Below the pieces are notes generated by a model. The model was not told the origin of the DNA. It saw only the letters and a list, made by a program, of their open reading frames with translations, and ran no database searches. From an uncultured Gammaproteobacteria bacterium (lineage in GTDB: Bacteria; Pseudomonadota; Gammaproteobacteria; Berkiellales; Berkiellaceae), in contig CADEEZ010000010.1 of NCBI GenBank assembly GCA_902826485.1, positions 25,096-89,095 on the forward strand: DNA of 64,000 bases. The letters run 5' to 3'. The position numbers and the translations under genes were made by a program. Shown one piece after another: positions 17,885 through 28,693 of the stretch. Each line of letters starts with the position of its first letter. The stretch's first letter is position 1.

Positions 17885-20800
17885 TTATTTACGAACTTGT
17901 ATGGCTTTTTTGCTTAACCCAAGCTCTATGGGCTCTGGTCCTGATTCCCCTTGTTTTTTCAAGGCAAAATGTTCTGGTGTTAAAGTGCCATTCCCGTTGG
18001 TAATTCGTTTTTGTGCTTCTTCCTTAATGAGGTTAATAAACTCGGTTTTTTTGGTTTCATCCATATCTTTCATTACGGTGATCACAAATTTTCGATCTTT
18101 AGTGTCATCATTTGTAAAATGCGCATCGAAGGCTTTTTTCACCAAAAAGGCTAAAATTGTTTTGTTTGCCTCAGAAGAAGGGAAACTACTTTCTACAGCA
18201 GGCCTGATGGAATAGACCGTAGAACCTGCCTTATTTTCGCTTGTTGCTTTAACAAAAGTTGCGATACAAGTGGGCGCATTATTATGAGAAGCCATATTAC
18301 TCGGTTTAAATTCCACTTCATTAGTCAGCATTTTACTGTGCCGATCAATAAATGTCGCATCAGTGCCCGACTTACGTAAAGCATCAAGATAAGAACGTCC
18401 TTCAACACTAAATGCTTGAGTTTGGGTCTGCATACCCTTATTACTCATGCCTTTTAAGAAAGTAGTACTGGGCACCATAGGAGGGTGTTCAGCCCGTTGT
18501 TGCTGAGGAGGTGTTTGAACAGGTGGCTTATTAATATCAAAGGGTTCTCTATTTGGTACAATAGGTATGGCCCCACGCCCTACATAGCCAGTCGTATTTT
18601 TATCTCTATCAGATTGTCCACCTCTATTTCTTCGAACAACGGTTTCTGGAGACTCCGTATTTTGCGGTGAAACCACATTTTGATTTTGTATGGGTGATGG
18701 AATTACAACTGGCTCTTGCGTTGGCACCGTTGAAGGCTGTATTGAGGTTTTCTCAGGTTGACGTAATACTTTCAAGTCATTACCCACTTCCTTAATAATA
18801 TACTCGCCAATGTCTTTTAACTTGGGCTTATCTTTTAATTCGGATATATATTTTTCTAATTTCTTCCTCTTTTCTTCAGGCGCATCCTCTCCCATCTCAA
18901 TATAGGTTATTGCAGCTTGTATTTCATTCACTACTAAATAATCGGGCTTTTCGCCATTTTCAAGTTTGTAACCTTTAACTGCTTCATCAACTTTTTTGTA
19001 TAATGCATCAAATGCTGCTTTTTGGTCTTCTTCACTTAACACCCTCTTAGTACCTATACTTGTTGCGGCAAGCTTTTTGGGCTGGGTAGTAGGAGACGTT
19101 ACATGAGTGAACACATTTTCTCGCAAAGAGCTTTTCACATTAAAAGCCCCTTCCACCATTTTATTTTCCGCCATTGTAGATTCATTTTTCATAAAAGTCT
19201 CAATGGAAGTTTTGAGTGCCGAATCATCTTTATTTCGTCTAAATAAATCGTGAAGCTGACCATCAAATTCTTTATCTGGTGTCGTCGTGTTAAATTTTAT
19301 GCCCCCTTGTTGAAGGATAACAGAGGCTTCAACAAATTTAACAAATTGCGCATCCGAAGTTATATTCACTTGAGAGAATTTGATTGTTTTGGGTAAAGGT
19401 GCTTGAAGGTTCAAAAGTTGACTCACCACTTTGGTGGCCCAATCGAAATTATCTTGATTAGTGTTAGTAGTTGGTTTAGGAGGAAGTTCAACTGTCGTTT
19501 CAACAGCCTTGCCAACGACAGGCGCTTCTTGTGACATAACTCTAGCACGTAAGTGCCCTGTAGCCATTAGAGTAGAAAGTTTTCTTGGTGGCTTTCTGTT
19601 TTGTGATGCAATTTTTGGCGCTGAGCTTAATTCAAGTGCATTTTTCTGAACAAACACATCAGAATGCCTTCCTATTCTTCTTTCATATTTAGCATGAACG
19701 CTATCGGGCAATTCAACTTTAAGGTTTGTTGCTCCTTTTTCTTGGAAAGCGGCAATATTTTTTTGCATTTGTTTTAAATCACTTTTATTTAAATCCGCTC
19801 CTTGAATCATTTCTTCAGTGATTTTAATTGACCCCACACCATTCCAGAGTGCCTTTGCATTGTCTGCTAGCATGTAAGTGTCTTTATTCAACACAGTGTT
19901 TTTCAGACCCTTTTTTTCAACCAATTCGATGTTATCGGGGTGAATGCCATACAAAAGCGCATTGGTGGCAATTTTTTCTAAAGTCTTTCTTTTTTCTTCA
20001 TCGGTACTACCAAGTGTGCTAACCATAATAGAAATTTTTTCTTGTTCAAACACTTCATTTTTGTTTCTTTGTTTATCTGATGATTTTAGGGTTTTATCAA
20101 AATCATCTCCTACTTTCGGTAGAACACGACTTGCATTAGAAGCCGCTTTAAATAACATATCTTTTTCAACAAGTTGTCCATATGAAGAAAAAATCGTACT
20201 GGTAGAAATCATACTATTAGGATCGGCCATAACGATAAATTGGAGGAATTGACTTGCCGTATCTTTGCGTTCTCCTTTGGCATCAACCGATTCATAAAGA
20301 ATATTGCCTATTTCAGCTGAACGTTTATTTTCATTTAATTTATCAGCCGCTGCTTTTACATTTTCATGTGCAGTTTGTATAGGTATTAACATGTCAGGAT
20401 CTGAAACTTGCTTAATGAGTTCTTGCAACAACAGCGTCCATCTTGGTATTCTTTGAATAGGCTGAATAAAAATAGAAGCTAATGTTTTATCTTCCTTATT
20501 TTTAAGATTTTGTATACCTAAATCGTTTTTACTCAACTCATCAAAGCTTACTGTGATAGATTGGGTAAGTATAGCTTCGAGCTTAATCAGAGCATCTAAT
20601 TCTTTAATAGATGTTGCTAAAGTATCATAGTTTAAAATAGTATTTTTACCTTCTGCGTCCTTTATAAACATCTGATCTTTTAAATTGAGTATTCGTGCTT
20701 GAATTTTAATAATTTCGTTTGTTTGTTCTAAAAAATTATCAAAAGCTAACACTTCTTCATCCGTAAAGTTCTTCGCCTTAATGTTAAGATTTAATTTTGT

Positions 20801-23800
20801 TTCATAAGGCTTATAAATAAGCGATTTTTTCTCATCTAAAGATAGCGGTTTTTTATTTTTTTCCGCTAGTTTAACGGCTTCTTGATAAGGTTTGCAGGTA
20901 TCATTTAAGCCTATAAGGGACTCATTAAAGAATAGTTCTGTGTTAAACATTTCTGCAACAACCTTCTCAGCCATTGGGTTCAGACCTTTTGCCTCGCAAT
21001 ATTTTTCTTTTGCAGATTTTAATGCGTCAGTATCTTTCCTATCAATAAATGGCTGAATGTAACTGGCGAAACTGCCCATAGGTAGTATCGGAGCATCTAC
21101 TTTTGGTACTACCAACTGAGCAGCTTCAATCCCTGATTGGTGCATGTGTTTGTCAACGATTATAGGCTGAGATGACTTCTCTTTTTCTTTTATAGAAGCT
21201 AGTGTAGACTCCAGTTCAATTATTTTTTTATCAAGGTTTGCCAACTCAACTTTCGATCTTTCGAGCACTTGCTCATAATCAGGCGCTCTATCAGCCTGAT
21301 CTTGCGTTTCTCTATCCTCAATAAATCCTTCAAGCCTATTATATTGATCAGAAATTTCAACTAATTCATTGAAAACTTCTGTATAACTTTTTTCTTTCAC
21401 TTTCTCTGGTTTCTTAATTTTCGTTGAAGCTGGCTCAAACTGATCAAAATCAAAATCCACCTCTTTTGCAATCTTTTCCAGTGATGCATTGGATTCCATT
21501 TTTTCCATTTTTGGAGGTATGATAATTTTGGTTTCAAAATTAGCCCCTTCAAGTATGCTATTCATCAACTGTGCATCATTTTTGATTCGATTTATTTTTA
21601 TAGATTGGGTAGACGTGGAAAGCTCTGGTGATTTTTCTACGCGTTTAAAGGGAGAATCAACATATTCTTTTTGCAACATTTTTATTATGCTGGCTTCTGT
21701 TAAGTTTTTTGCATACACATCAAAAGTGTCATTCGTGCTGTTATTGAAATGTTGACGAAGTGTATAAGTTTCAAGCACACCTCTAATTTCCTTATATTTA
21801 GGTGAAGCCCCATCTTCTTTCATTTTTGCATCGAGAAAATCCATTATTTTTTGGTAAGGAGAATTAACCTGTGGCCCAGATACTTTTGTAGGCTCTGGTT
21901 GAAATCCATCTAAAAGACTAAGTATTTGATTATTATCTAATACATCAATATTTTTCTCTAATTTTGACACTTCTTCGTTTGTTACACGGATGTTTTTTTC
22001 CATTTCAGCACGCCTTTCAGTACTGATTGAAGCACCCATAACTTTAATAGCACCTTGAATACGTTTGGATTTTTCTTGTAATTCTTGCTTTAGATCAAGT
22101 GATGCTACTCTCTTAGCCGCTGCTCTGTCATCCGAATTTTCGCTAAACCTCGAACCAAGTGTTGATTTAATGTCATTCAACTGTGAATCTAATTGTTTTA
22201 GATCAGCTTCTGTTGTTTCTATTTTAATAGCGTGATCGGAAGACTTATCACCCTCTTTCACTTCTTTAAGATCCGCGATATATTCACGGTAAACATCTTG
22301 TTTGCCTATTACTTTGTAATATTCAGATATTTTTTGGTAAGGAGAATTATCCTGTGCCACGTTAGGTTTAATTTCATTCAATGCATTTAAACCTTGATTG
22401 ATGTTTCTAGCATTAAGCACATTTAATTCACTTTTAGCCTTTTTTAGCTCTTTACGAAGTATTTTCACTTCTTTAGGTTCTAAAATACCTTTTAAATCGT
22501 TATACGCTTTTTTCGCTTCTTTAACCTTCGATTTAGCTAGTTTTATGTCGCCTTCAAGATCAAAATCTTTTAACATATTCATTTGAGCGGTAATATCTGT
22601 AGTACCTTTACTTACAACAGGTGCTTTTTCAGGCTCTGGTTCTTTAGGTTTTGTCGCCGATACCTGAGAAGTAAATTCAACAACAGGTTTAGTGCTAGGC
22701 GTATTAGGTACTTTTATGCCTTCGATATTTTTAATTTCAGCAATTAAATTATTTGCTTCTACTGTTAAAGGATCTTTAATCTTTTTTGCATGATCTTGAA
22801 TTAAGGCGACCATCTCACCTGCTATTTTTTTATCATCAGAAGAAGAGGCAGCATTTACACGGCTTTTAATCTCCTTCAGCAAAGTAATATAATTGCTGCT
22901 TTCTTTAGCTGTAGAAGTAAAAGTTGAATCTTTACTATCAGTAAATTTTTCGTACTTAGTTACCTGTAATTTTTTATCGCCTATCTTCAATAGATCGCTA
23001 TAAAGTTGGCTCAAAGTGGTTCCTGTTGAGCCTCCAGCTGCAACCGATCCTTTTTCAATAATATTAACTTTAGAAATTATGATTGATGAAAGATCATCAT
23101 TAGTCAATATTGGTTCTTTTAATATTTTTTCTATTGCAAAAGAAGGTGTATATTTTTTTGCAATATTACTAGCAAGTTCAGTTTGACTGCTTGCCATATT
23201 TATGCTTTTGAGTTGCATATTTCGCACATCAATATTTATCACATCATTAACTACATCAGGATTGCCTTCTTTAATAAAAGTTAAATCTGTCAAATAGACA
23301 GTTACCGCTGGAATATAATTTTTATGTTCAGCTAAGTCATTTTCTATTTTATCTCGTAGTAACTTAAAGCTAGAACTAGGATTCATTAATGACTCAGCTT
23401 CTTTGATGATATTTTGCAATTTTGTGTGGCCGCGTACATCGCTTGGAATTGCACTTATATTTAAACCTGTGCAAATAGTATACGCTGAAAAATAATCCCC
23501 TTTTTTCATACATTTATTTAACACTTCTCCCCAGAAAATTGCTTTTTTAAGCATGTCGCCTTCATCCTTGGATCCTTCAATAATAGATTTTGCAACTAAA
23601 TTATAAGATACCGCCTCATATAAATTAGCAATTTCCAAAATATTCGGCGCGTTTACAAGAGCAGTTTTTTCTTTTGACCAAGCTAATTCATAAAATTCAT
23701 CTGCTTTAATTTTCGTATAGGTTTTTGCTACATTTCCCATAATATCATTTGACATTTGCTCCACTGACAGTTTATAATTTTTTCCTTCTCCAATATTTTT

Positions 23801-26800
23801 CATTAATTTATCAACAGGCATTAACGGTAGATTCTTTTGTACTAAGATTTTCTCTGCCACAGATTCAAATTTTACTGTGGGTTTAATATAATGTTCTATA
23901 CCATGTTGAAGTTCTTTTGGTAAAAGATTATTAATAGCCTCAAATTTAGCTATTATTTGTTTTTCCTGTGCTTTTGCTTTTTCTTTCTTAGTGGGATCCA
24001 ATAATCCAGGTGAAACCGAATTAAGTGCGATTAACCCCTGTGTATTCTTAAAGTTTTCTGTTAAAGGTAAATCGTTCAAGGCTTTTAGCATGATACCTGC
24101 ACGGAAAACAATTTTTCGTTGTTCTTCTGGATCTTTATTTTTTTCTAATTGACTTTTTACTTCATCTAAAATATCTGATATGGTTGTTTTTCTATCCATC
24201 AATAAAGATTGACACAACATAAGTGCTTGTTTACTCTCCGCTTTAAAATCAGCAGAAGAGGTTTCAACAGGAATGCCTGAAGCCAACAGTACTTCTATTA
24301 AGCCTTTGGTTGTTTTTACTTTTTCAGCACCCTCTGCACCTGAGTTTTTCATTGCAATCAATGATTCTTTAATTTTATCTAAATAGGGGATGTCTGATTT
24401 AACTGTTGATACTGTTGGCTGCGTTTGTGCTGTTTGAACTACCTTTGGAGTACCTTGAGGCTCAGATGGGATATTTTGCTCAGCAGAAAATACTTCTTTC
24501 AATTCAGCAGCAAAAGATTTTTGTATTCTATCTATTCTCTCTTTAGGCATGTCAGAAAGTTTAGTAACACGTTCTCCTGTTAATTTTATAACCCCATTCG
24601 CTTCATCATAGTGAATGTTGGGGAATTTTTGGCTAAGAATATCTTTTACCTGATTTAATTGTCCTTCAACTGAGAATTTAACAAGGTATCCACTTAAAAG
24701 TTTTTCAGCAATGTCATCTGATTTTGATAGTTGATTCCCTTCAACGATATGTTGCTTTAAGTTGTCAGCTGGATTACCCTTGCCTGAAAAGACGTCATTC
24801 AATTTTCCTGCTAAAGCTAAAGAAATATTAATTTCTTGAGATTCTGAAAATGTAGAAAGATTTGTTAATGTTTCTTTAGTTAAACTTATAACATCATTCA
24901 TTTTTTCATATTTAAGATTGGGAAAATCTGTTTTCAGAATATTTATGACTAGAAACAATTCGCCTTCTGATGCAAATTTAATGGCGGCACCACCAAGTAA
25001 CATTCTAGAAATATCAGTAGCTTTTGCTTCTTTATTTTTATCCTCATCACTGTTTTTTTCAATCGTGCTATTTGCTTGATAAACAATGGAAGGTATTTTG
25101 GTGACATTAACCACCGGCTCGCTGTTATCATGGCTAACGCTATAAACACCAACCTCTATTCCTTCCTGAAATAAGTCTTCAGTCATAGGTGATACGCTTG
25201 GCTTATTAACGTTAATGATTGGTTGAACCGGTTCTATTTGATTAGATTTTTCAAATAAAATTTCCTCACGCAAATGTTGAGTAGACACTTCAGTTAAGAC
25301 GGTGAAAAGCCTTATTCTTTCCTCTCCAGTAAAATTTGAACGAATATATGTTTCTATCACTTTTTCAATTTCCAACGCTTTCAATTCACCTTTATCTGCC
25401 TTATCTTTTATTTCACGGCTGGCTAGAACACTTAAAAATTTTAAGTACACATCTGTGTTCTCATGATTTTCATTTATTCTGCTCTGATAAACATTAATTA
25501 ATTTTTCATAAGGGGATAATTTTTGAGGCTCCCCTTTTTGCATCCAAGTCGGTTGCCTTTCAGCAGCAGAAGGTTTTGCTTTGTCTCGATTAGGGGGAAG
25601 TCTTTCTTGTCTAGCCCTTTGTTGAACAGCCCTTTGGGTTCTAATAGGGATTGAACGAGGCGTTGGTTGTCCAGGGGAATTATTTTGAGTTTGAGTTTCT
25701 ACATCTAAGGCTAAGGCCGCCTCTACAATTTCTAAGTTTTTAAGTCTTGCCTTACCTTGTTCTTTTCTGGTCTTTAAGTCAAATGACAGTCTATTGTAGA
25801 AGTCGTTACCATTCTGATTTAAATTATCAACATTTTTTATTATTAGATCCAACTTACCTAACATTTTTTGATGTGTTTTAATAAGGTTACTTATTTCTTC
25901 TGAAGGTGTGTCTAATGAAGGGTTACTTCTTTCAAAATTCAGATAATTCCCATCATCTATAAGTCTGAGTTCTCTAACATCTTCTAATACTTTTAACTCT
26001 TCTATTTCTACAGGGCTCTTATTTTCTTCTTTGTCTGTTAAGATTTGAACGCGAGAATTTATCTCATTAAAAGTGTGAGTGAAATATTGATCCCATTCTT
26101 CAGAAGATTTCGGAACAGGTGTTGTCTTAGGTTGAATAGTATCTTTTAGATTATTTTCAATTTTTTCTATTTCCTTAATTACCTGTTCACCATACTCATC
26201 CATCTTTGCACTCTGCTTATTATCACCCGCTACAGCTATCAAACCCCTAGAAAAATCTAGCATAATAAGTTCTATTTCATTTTTCGCATCATTTCTTTCA
26301 TTTCTTGTCGCATTGTAATCAAAAGCGATTTCCATATTTTTTGTCATTTCAGCCATTATTTCATCTAACTTAGATTTAACTATTTTTGCTGTATCCTTAT
26401 TTGAGTTGCTATTACTATGATTTTTTATAAATTCATTTAGTTCTTTTAATAGTTCATCTTTTTTATCTTTAAGCGGATTGCTTATTGAAATAGCTACTGC
26501 GGGTGACTGTGGTGCTGTATTTGTTGCTGAAGGTTGTACTGACTCTACAACTTGCATATTATCTAATCTGTCTAATCTTGCTTGTATCTCTTCAATCACG
26601 GCTTCTTGCTTGTCATATTTTTCATTCGCCTCAATCAATTTTTGATCATGATCGCCTGCTTTTTCAGTGTTCGGCGTTTGATTAAGTTTTTTTATACCCT
26701 CGTTAAGTTTGTTTAAAACAACAAAGGCTTCCTCGAATTCGCTCTCAAGTTCTTCTTTGGTTATGCCTTTGATTTTCAACCCAGTTTCTTCTTGGGCTGA

Positions 26801-28489
26801 TTGCACTGTGTTAGGGGGAGAGGCTTGCTGAAACGCCTGTGGAATGATGACATTTTCATTTTCTTCTTTAAACTTTGAATCCAACAGTGCAGTAAAATCA
26901 TTTAGTTTGCTTTTTAAGGCCGTCTGAATATTCTCGGATAAATCATCATTTTCTTTGGCAAATTTTTCTATCAATTCTCCCAACCCTTTTTCATGATCTT
27001 TATAAATTGGAAGTAAATCATTACTTTTTGATGTTTCGTTTTTTAATGTGGTTGTATAAGCTTTATTATCCTGAATATAATTCAAAAAATCTTCTAATCT
27101 TTCTTTCTCGTTTTCTTTTGCTGAAACATCTACTTTAAACCCTTTACCTGTGCTAATTTTACGTTCTAATATATTTATATTGTCTTGTACTTTTTGAATG
27201 AGAAGATCTAATACTTTTTGAGAATCCGAGGTGGCAACCATTCCCGAAGGTTCTTGAACTTTAGCTGCATCACTCCCTATTTCTTTCAACACATTACTTT
27301 TGGCTTCAAGCGTAACACCTTGTATATTATCTATTACTGCCTTAAGTTGTTCATGGTTATATTTTCCGTATTTTTGAGCATTGTCTTTTAATTCACTTTT
27401 AAGCAAGTTGTATTCATTTTCGAGCTTGCTGCCATCACCATAAACCTCATAATATTTAGCATATACAATTTCCATAACTTTGTCATAAGGAGTTAATTCT
27501 GAAAGTTGAGTTTTGTTAGAGTCCGATATATCGACAGATTGAGCTTGAAGCTCAGGTTCTTGAGGTCTGATTTCTATTCCCAAAAAAGCTTGGTCCATAT
27601 CCTGAGCTTCTTTAATCATTCCCTCTAATTCTTTATTAAGGCTATCTGCAACAGTTGAATTTTTAAGTTCTTTCAAGTTATCAAGGTGCAACTCTACCTT
27701 TACAGCAAGTTTATCTTTTTCTTCAGTTGAAAGCGTGTCTATATTTTGCCATTTTGTAAAAAACTCTTCATGTTTGCCCCTCAATTCAGGATCAACTTTA
27801 ACATCGGTTATTTCTTGGATTGGAAGGGTAGGTTGTATCTGGTTCTGTTTATTTTTTTCCATCCATTTTGGTGTAGAGGCTGGGTTTTCCTTAGAGGGTG
27901 GCGTAGAACTCATATTTGGGTTTGCATCAGCATGTTCTAGGGCCTTTAATAAATCTTCAATATTGTCATTCTCAGGACGTACGTCAGGAATATTCTCGTT
28001 TATCATTGAAGTTGTTTCTTGACTTAAATTCTTTGGAGGCTGAGAGGGGCGTTTAGGGGGTAATTGATTAACTGGTGTTTCAAGTTTAATTGCTGGTTTG
28101 ACTAAATTTGCATATTCTTCTTTCAATGCGCCTTCTAATGCCCTGCTTAAATTAGAGGATACCAGTTCTGAGCGTTTTAATACGCCATCTTGTTCTGATA
28201 ATACAATGCCTACTTTGCCACAAGCTGCTTTTACTAATTTTAACTCATCCTGATCTTCGAATTTTAATCCAATAATATTTTTTTGATCCAAAATCAAATC
28301 GGTAATATTAACAGCCCTACTGTTTCTATCTCTTTCAGCCCCTTCGTTTTTAACTCTTTTCACGGGTTTGAAGGGCATGACAACGGTCTCAGGCTGAGCG
28401 ACTTTAGGTACCTCCTGCTTCTTCTCCCGCTTGAATAACCGACTAAAAAAACCTTCAGATTTCTTTTGAATCTCATCATCTTCTGCCAT
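17885..28489 (-). CDS. Giant effector-like protein with RasGEF (CDC25) and RhoGEF (DH) domains
   Basis: This 3534-residue, mostly coiled-coil and low-complexity protein carries two eukaryotic exchange-factor domains. Residues ~1590-1790 resemble CDC25 RasGEFs: LYEAVSYNLVAKSI, FWGEVLNKCMKKGDYFSAYT, and YIPAVTVYLTDLTFIKEGNP near residue 1726. Residues ~2505-2720 resemble a Dbl-homology RhoGEF, with the QPIQRIPRWTLLLQELIKQV helix near 2676. Other modules seen: a ~97-residue tandem repeat (near 1166 and 1263), four segments opening with [ST]PY[DEQ]K (near 328, 986, 2046, 2206), a post-DH module, and a C-terminal domain (~3380-3515) shared with the Sec7 protein. No signal peptide or membrane segment is seen. 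It probably acts inside a host cell after secretion; GTPase targets are inferred from the domains. Confidence 0.88.
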   Translation of the reverse strand: MAEDDEIQKKSEGFFSRLFKREKKQEVPKVAQPETVVMPFKPVKRVKNEGAERDRNSRAVNITDLILDQKNIIGLKFEDQDELKLVKAACGKVGIVLSEQDGVLKRSELVSSNLSRALEGALKEEYANLVKPAIKLETPVNQLPPKRPSQPPKNLSQETTSMINENIPDVRPENDNIEDLLKALEHADANPNMSSTPPSKENPASTPKWMEKNKQNQIQPTLPIQEITDVKVDPELRGKHEEFFTKWQNIDTLSTEEKDKLAVKVELHLDNLKELKNSTVADSLNKELEGMIKEAQDMDQAFLGIEIRPQEPELQAQSVDISDSNKTQLSELTPYDKVMEIVYAKYYEVYGDGSKLENEYNLLKSELKDNAQKYGKYNHEQLKAVIDNIQGVTLEAKSNVLKEIGSDAAKVQEPSGMVATSDSQKVLDLLIQKVQDNINILERKISTGKGFKVDVSAKENEKERLEDFLNYIQDNKAYTTTLKNETSKSNDLLPIYKDHEKGLGELIEKFAKENDDLSENIQTALKSKLNDFTALLDSKFKEENENVIIPQAFQQASPPNTVQSAQEETGLKIKGITKEELESEFEEAFVVLNKLNEGIKKLNQTPNTEKAGDHDQKLIEANEKYDKQEAVIEEIQARLDRLDNMQVVESVQPSATNTAPQSPAVAISISNPLKDKKDELLKELNEFIKNHSNSNSNKDTAKIVKSKLDEIMAEMTKNMEIAFDYNATRNERNDAKNEIELIMLDFSRGLIAVAGDNKQSAKMDEYGEQVIKEIEKIENNLKDTIQPKTTPVPKSSEEWDQYFTHTFNEINSRVQILTDKEENKSPVEIEELKVLEDVRELRLIDDGNYLNFERSNPSLDTPSEEISNLIKTHQKMLGKLDLIIKNVDNLNQNGNDFYNRLSFDLKTRKEQGKARLKNLEIVEAALALDVETQTQNNSPGQPTPRSIPIRTQRAVQQRARQERLPPNRDKAKPSAAERQPTWMQKGEPQKLSPYEKLINVYQSRINENHENTDVYLKFLSVLASREIKDKADKGELKALEIEKVIETYIRSNFTGEERIRLFTVLTEVSTQHLREEILFEKSNQIEPVQPIINVNKPSVSPMTEDLFQEGIEVGVYSVSHDNSEPVVNVTKIPSIVYQANSTIEKNSDEDKNKEAKATDISRMLLGGAAIKFASEGELFLVINILKTDFPNLKYEKMNDVISLTKETLTNLSTFSESQEINISLALAGKLNDVFSGKGNPADNLKQHIVEGNQLSKSDDIAEKLLSGYLVKFSVEGQLNQVKDILSQKFPNIHYDEANGVIKLTGERVTKLSDMPKERIDRIQKSFAAELKEVFSAEQNIPSEPQGTPKVVQTAQTQPTVSTVKSDIPYLDKIKESLIAMKNSGAEGAEKVKTTKGLIEVLLASGIPVETSSADFKAESKQALMLCQSLLMDRKTTISDILDEVKSQLEKNKDPEEQRKIVFRAGIMLKALNDLPLTENFKNTQGLIALNSVSPGLLDPTKKEKAKAQEKQIIAKFEAINNLLPKELQHGIEHYIKPTVKFESVAEKILVQKNLPLMPVDKLMKNIGEGKNYKLSVEQMSNDIMGNVAKTYTKIKADEFYELAWSKEKTALVNAPNILEIANLYEAVSYNLVAKSIIEGSKDEGDMLKKAIFWGEVLNKCMKKGDYFSAYTICTGLNISAIPSDVRGHTKLQNIIKEAESLMNPSSSFKLLRDKIENDLAEHKNYIPAVTVYLTDLTFIKEGNPDVVNDVINIDVRNMQLKSINMASSQTELASNIAKKYTPSFAIEKILKEPILTNDDLSSIIISKVNIIEKGSVAAGGSTGTTLSQLYSDLLKIGDKKLQVTKYEKFTDSKDSTFTSTAKESSNYITLLKEIKSRVNAASSSDDKKIAGEMVALIQDHAKKIKDPLTVEANNLIAEIKNIEGIKVPNTPSTKPVVEFTSQVSATKPKEPEPEKAPVVSKGTTDITAQMNMLKDFDLEGDIKLAKSKVKEAKKAYNDLKGILEPKEVKILRKELKKAKSELNVLNARNINQGLNALNEIKPNVAQDNSPYQKISEYYKVIGKQDVYREYIADLKEVKEGDKSSDHAIKIETTEADLKQLDSQLNDIKSTLGSRFSENSDDRAAAKRVASLDLKQELQEKSKRIQGAIKVMGASISTERRAEMEKNIRVTNEEVSKLEKNIDVLDNNQILSLLDGFQPEPTKVSGPQVNSPYQKIMDFLDAKMKEDGASPKYKEIRGVLETYTLRQHFNNSTNDTFDVYAKNLTEASIIKMLQKEYVDSPFKRVEKSPELSTSTQSIKINRIKNDAQLMNSILEGANFETKIIIPPKMEKMESNASLEKIAKEVDFDFDQFEPASTKIKKPEKVKEKSYTEVFNELVEISDQYNRLEGFIEDRETQDQADRAPDYEQVLERSKVELANLDKKIIELESTLASIKEKEKSSQPIIVDKHMHQSGIEAAQLVVPKVDAPILPMGSFASYIQPFIDRKDTDALKSAKEKYCEAKGLNPMAEKVVAEMFNTELFFNESLIGLNDTCKPYQEAVKLAEKNKKPLSLDEKKSLIYKPYETKLNLNIKAKNFTDEEVLAFDNFLEQTNEIIKIQARILNLKDQMFIKDAEGKNTILNYDTLATSIKELDALIKLEAILTQSITVSFDELSKNDLGIQNLKNKEDKTLASIFIQPIQRIPRWTLLLQELIKQVSDPDMLIPIQTAHENVKAAADKLNENKRSAEIGNILYESVDAKGERKDTASQFLQFIVMADPNSMISTSTIFSSYGQLVEKDMLFKAASNASRVLPKVGDDFDKTLKSSDKQRNKNEVFEQEKISIMVSTLGSTDEEKRKTLEKIATNALLYGIHPDNIELVEKKGLKNTVLNKDTYMLADNAKALWNGVGSIKITEEMIQGADLNKSDLKQMQKNIAAFQEKGATNLKVELPDSVHAKYERRIGRHSDVFVQKNALELSSAPKIASQNRKPPRKLSTLMATGHLRARVMSQEAPVVGKAVETTVELPPKPTTNTNQDNFDWATKVVSQLLNLQAPLPKTIKFSQVNITSDAQFVKFVEASVILQQGGIKFNTTTPDKEFDGQLHDLFRRNKDDSALKTSIETFMKNESTMAENKMVEGAFNVKSSLRENVFTHVTSPTTQPKKLAATSIGTKRVLSEEDQKAAFDALYKKVDEAVKGYKLENGEKPDYLVVNEIQAAITYIEMGEDAPEEKRKKLEKYISELKDKPKLKDIGEYIIKEVGNDLKVLRQPEKTSIQPSTVPTQEPVVIPSPIQNQNVVSPQNTESPETVVRRNRGGQSDRDKNTTGYVGRGAIPIVPNREPFDINKPPVQTPPQQQRAEHPPMVPSTTFLKGMSNKGMQTQTQAFSVEGRSYLDALRKSGTDATFIDRHSKMLTNEVEFKPSNMASHNNAPTCIATFVKATSENKAGSTVYSIRPAVESSFPSSEANKTILAFLVKKAFDAHFTNDDTKDRKFVITVMKDMDETKKTEFINLIKEEAQKRITNGNGTLTPEHFALKKQGESGPEPIELGLSKKAIQVRK

Positions 28490-28528
28490 AACTGCACCCT
28501 AAATGGTAGTTTTAATAATAATTATGAG

Positions 28529-28549
28529 AGGAGTATTTAGTGATATGTC
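28529..28549 (-). promoter_or_regulatory. Conserved leader block upstream of the RasGEF/RhoGEF gene
   Basis: The 21-base block GACATATCACTAAATACTCCT (reverse strand) matches 17 of 21 bases of 32847-32867 ahead of the Sec7 gene. It lies between the promoter-like element and the start codon, so it would be in the 5' untranslated RNA. It may be a regulatory site or simply a remnant of duplication. Confidence 0.45.
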
Positions 28550-28585
28550 AACCAAATACTAGCCAATAGTTTTATAGCTCAGTGG

Positions 28586-28614
28586 TTCGACATTTTGGGA
28601 ATTAGGAAGGTTCC
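28586..28614 (-). promoter_or_regulatory. ECF-sigma-like promoter element, copy A
   Basis: The reverse strand reads GGAACC, 17 bases, GTCGAAC. It matches copy B ahead of the Sec7 gene in both half-sites and spacer length, and the surrounding bases (TGGAACCTT; AAAATGTCGAAC.ACTGA) are also shared. It lies about 97 bases upstream of the start codon. GGAAC followed by a TC-containing -10 is the general pattern of extracytoplasmic-function sigma promoters. Confidence 0.6.
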
Positions 28615-28693
28615 ATTAAATTAAAATTTATCTGAAAATTTGTACTGTGTGTATAATCACACTATTTCTGATAAACAGAATGTAATTTAAAGG

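Noticed and set aside
28561..28620. tRNA-like string TAGCTCAGTGGTTCGA
   Set aside because: It has D-loop- and T-loop-like words but no acceptor stem or anticodon arm between them; it is better explained by the promoter-like element shared with 32915-32943.
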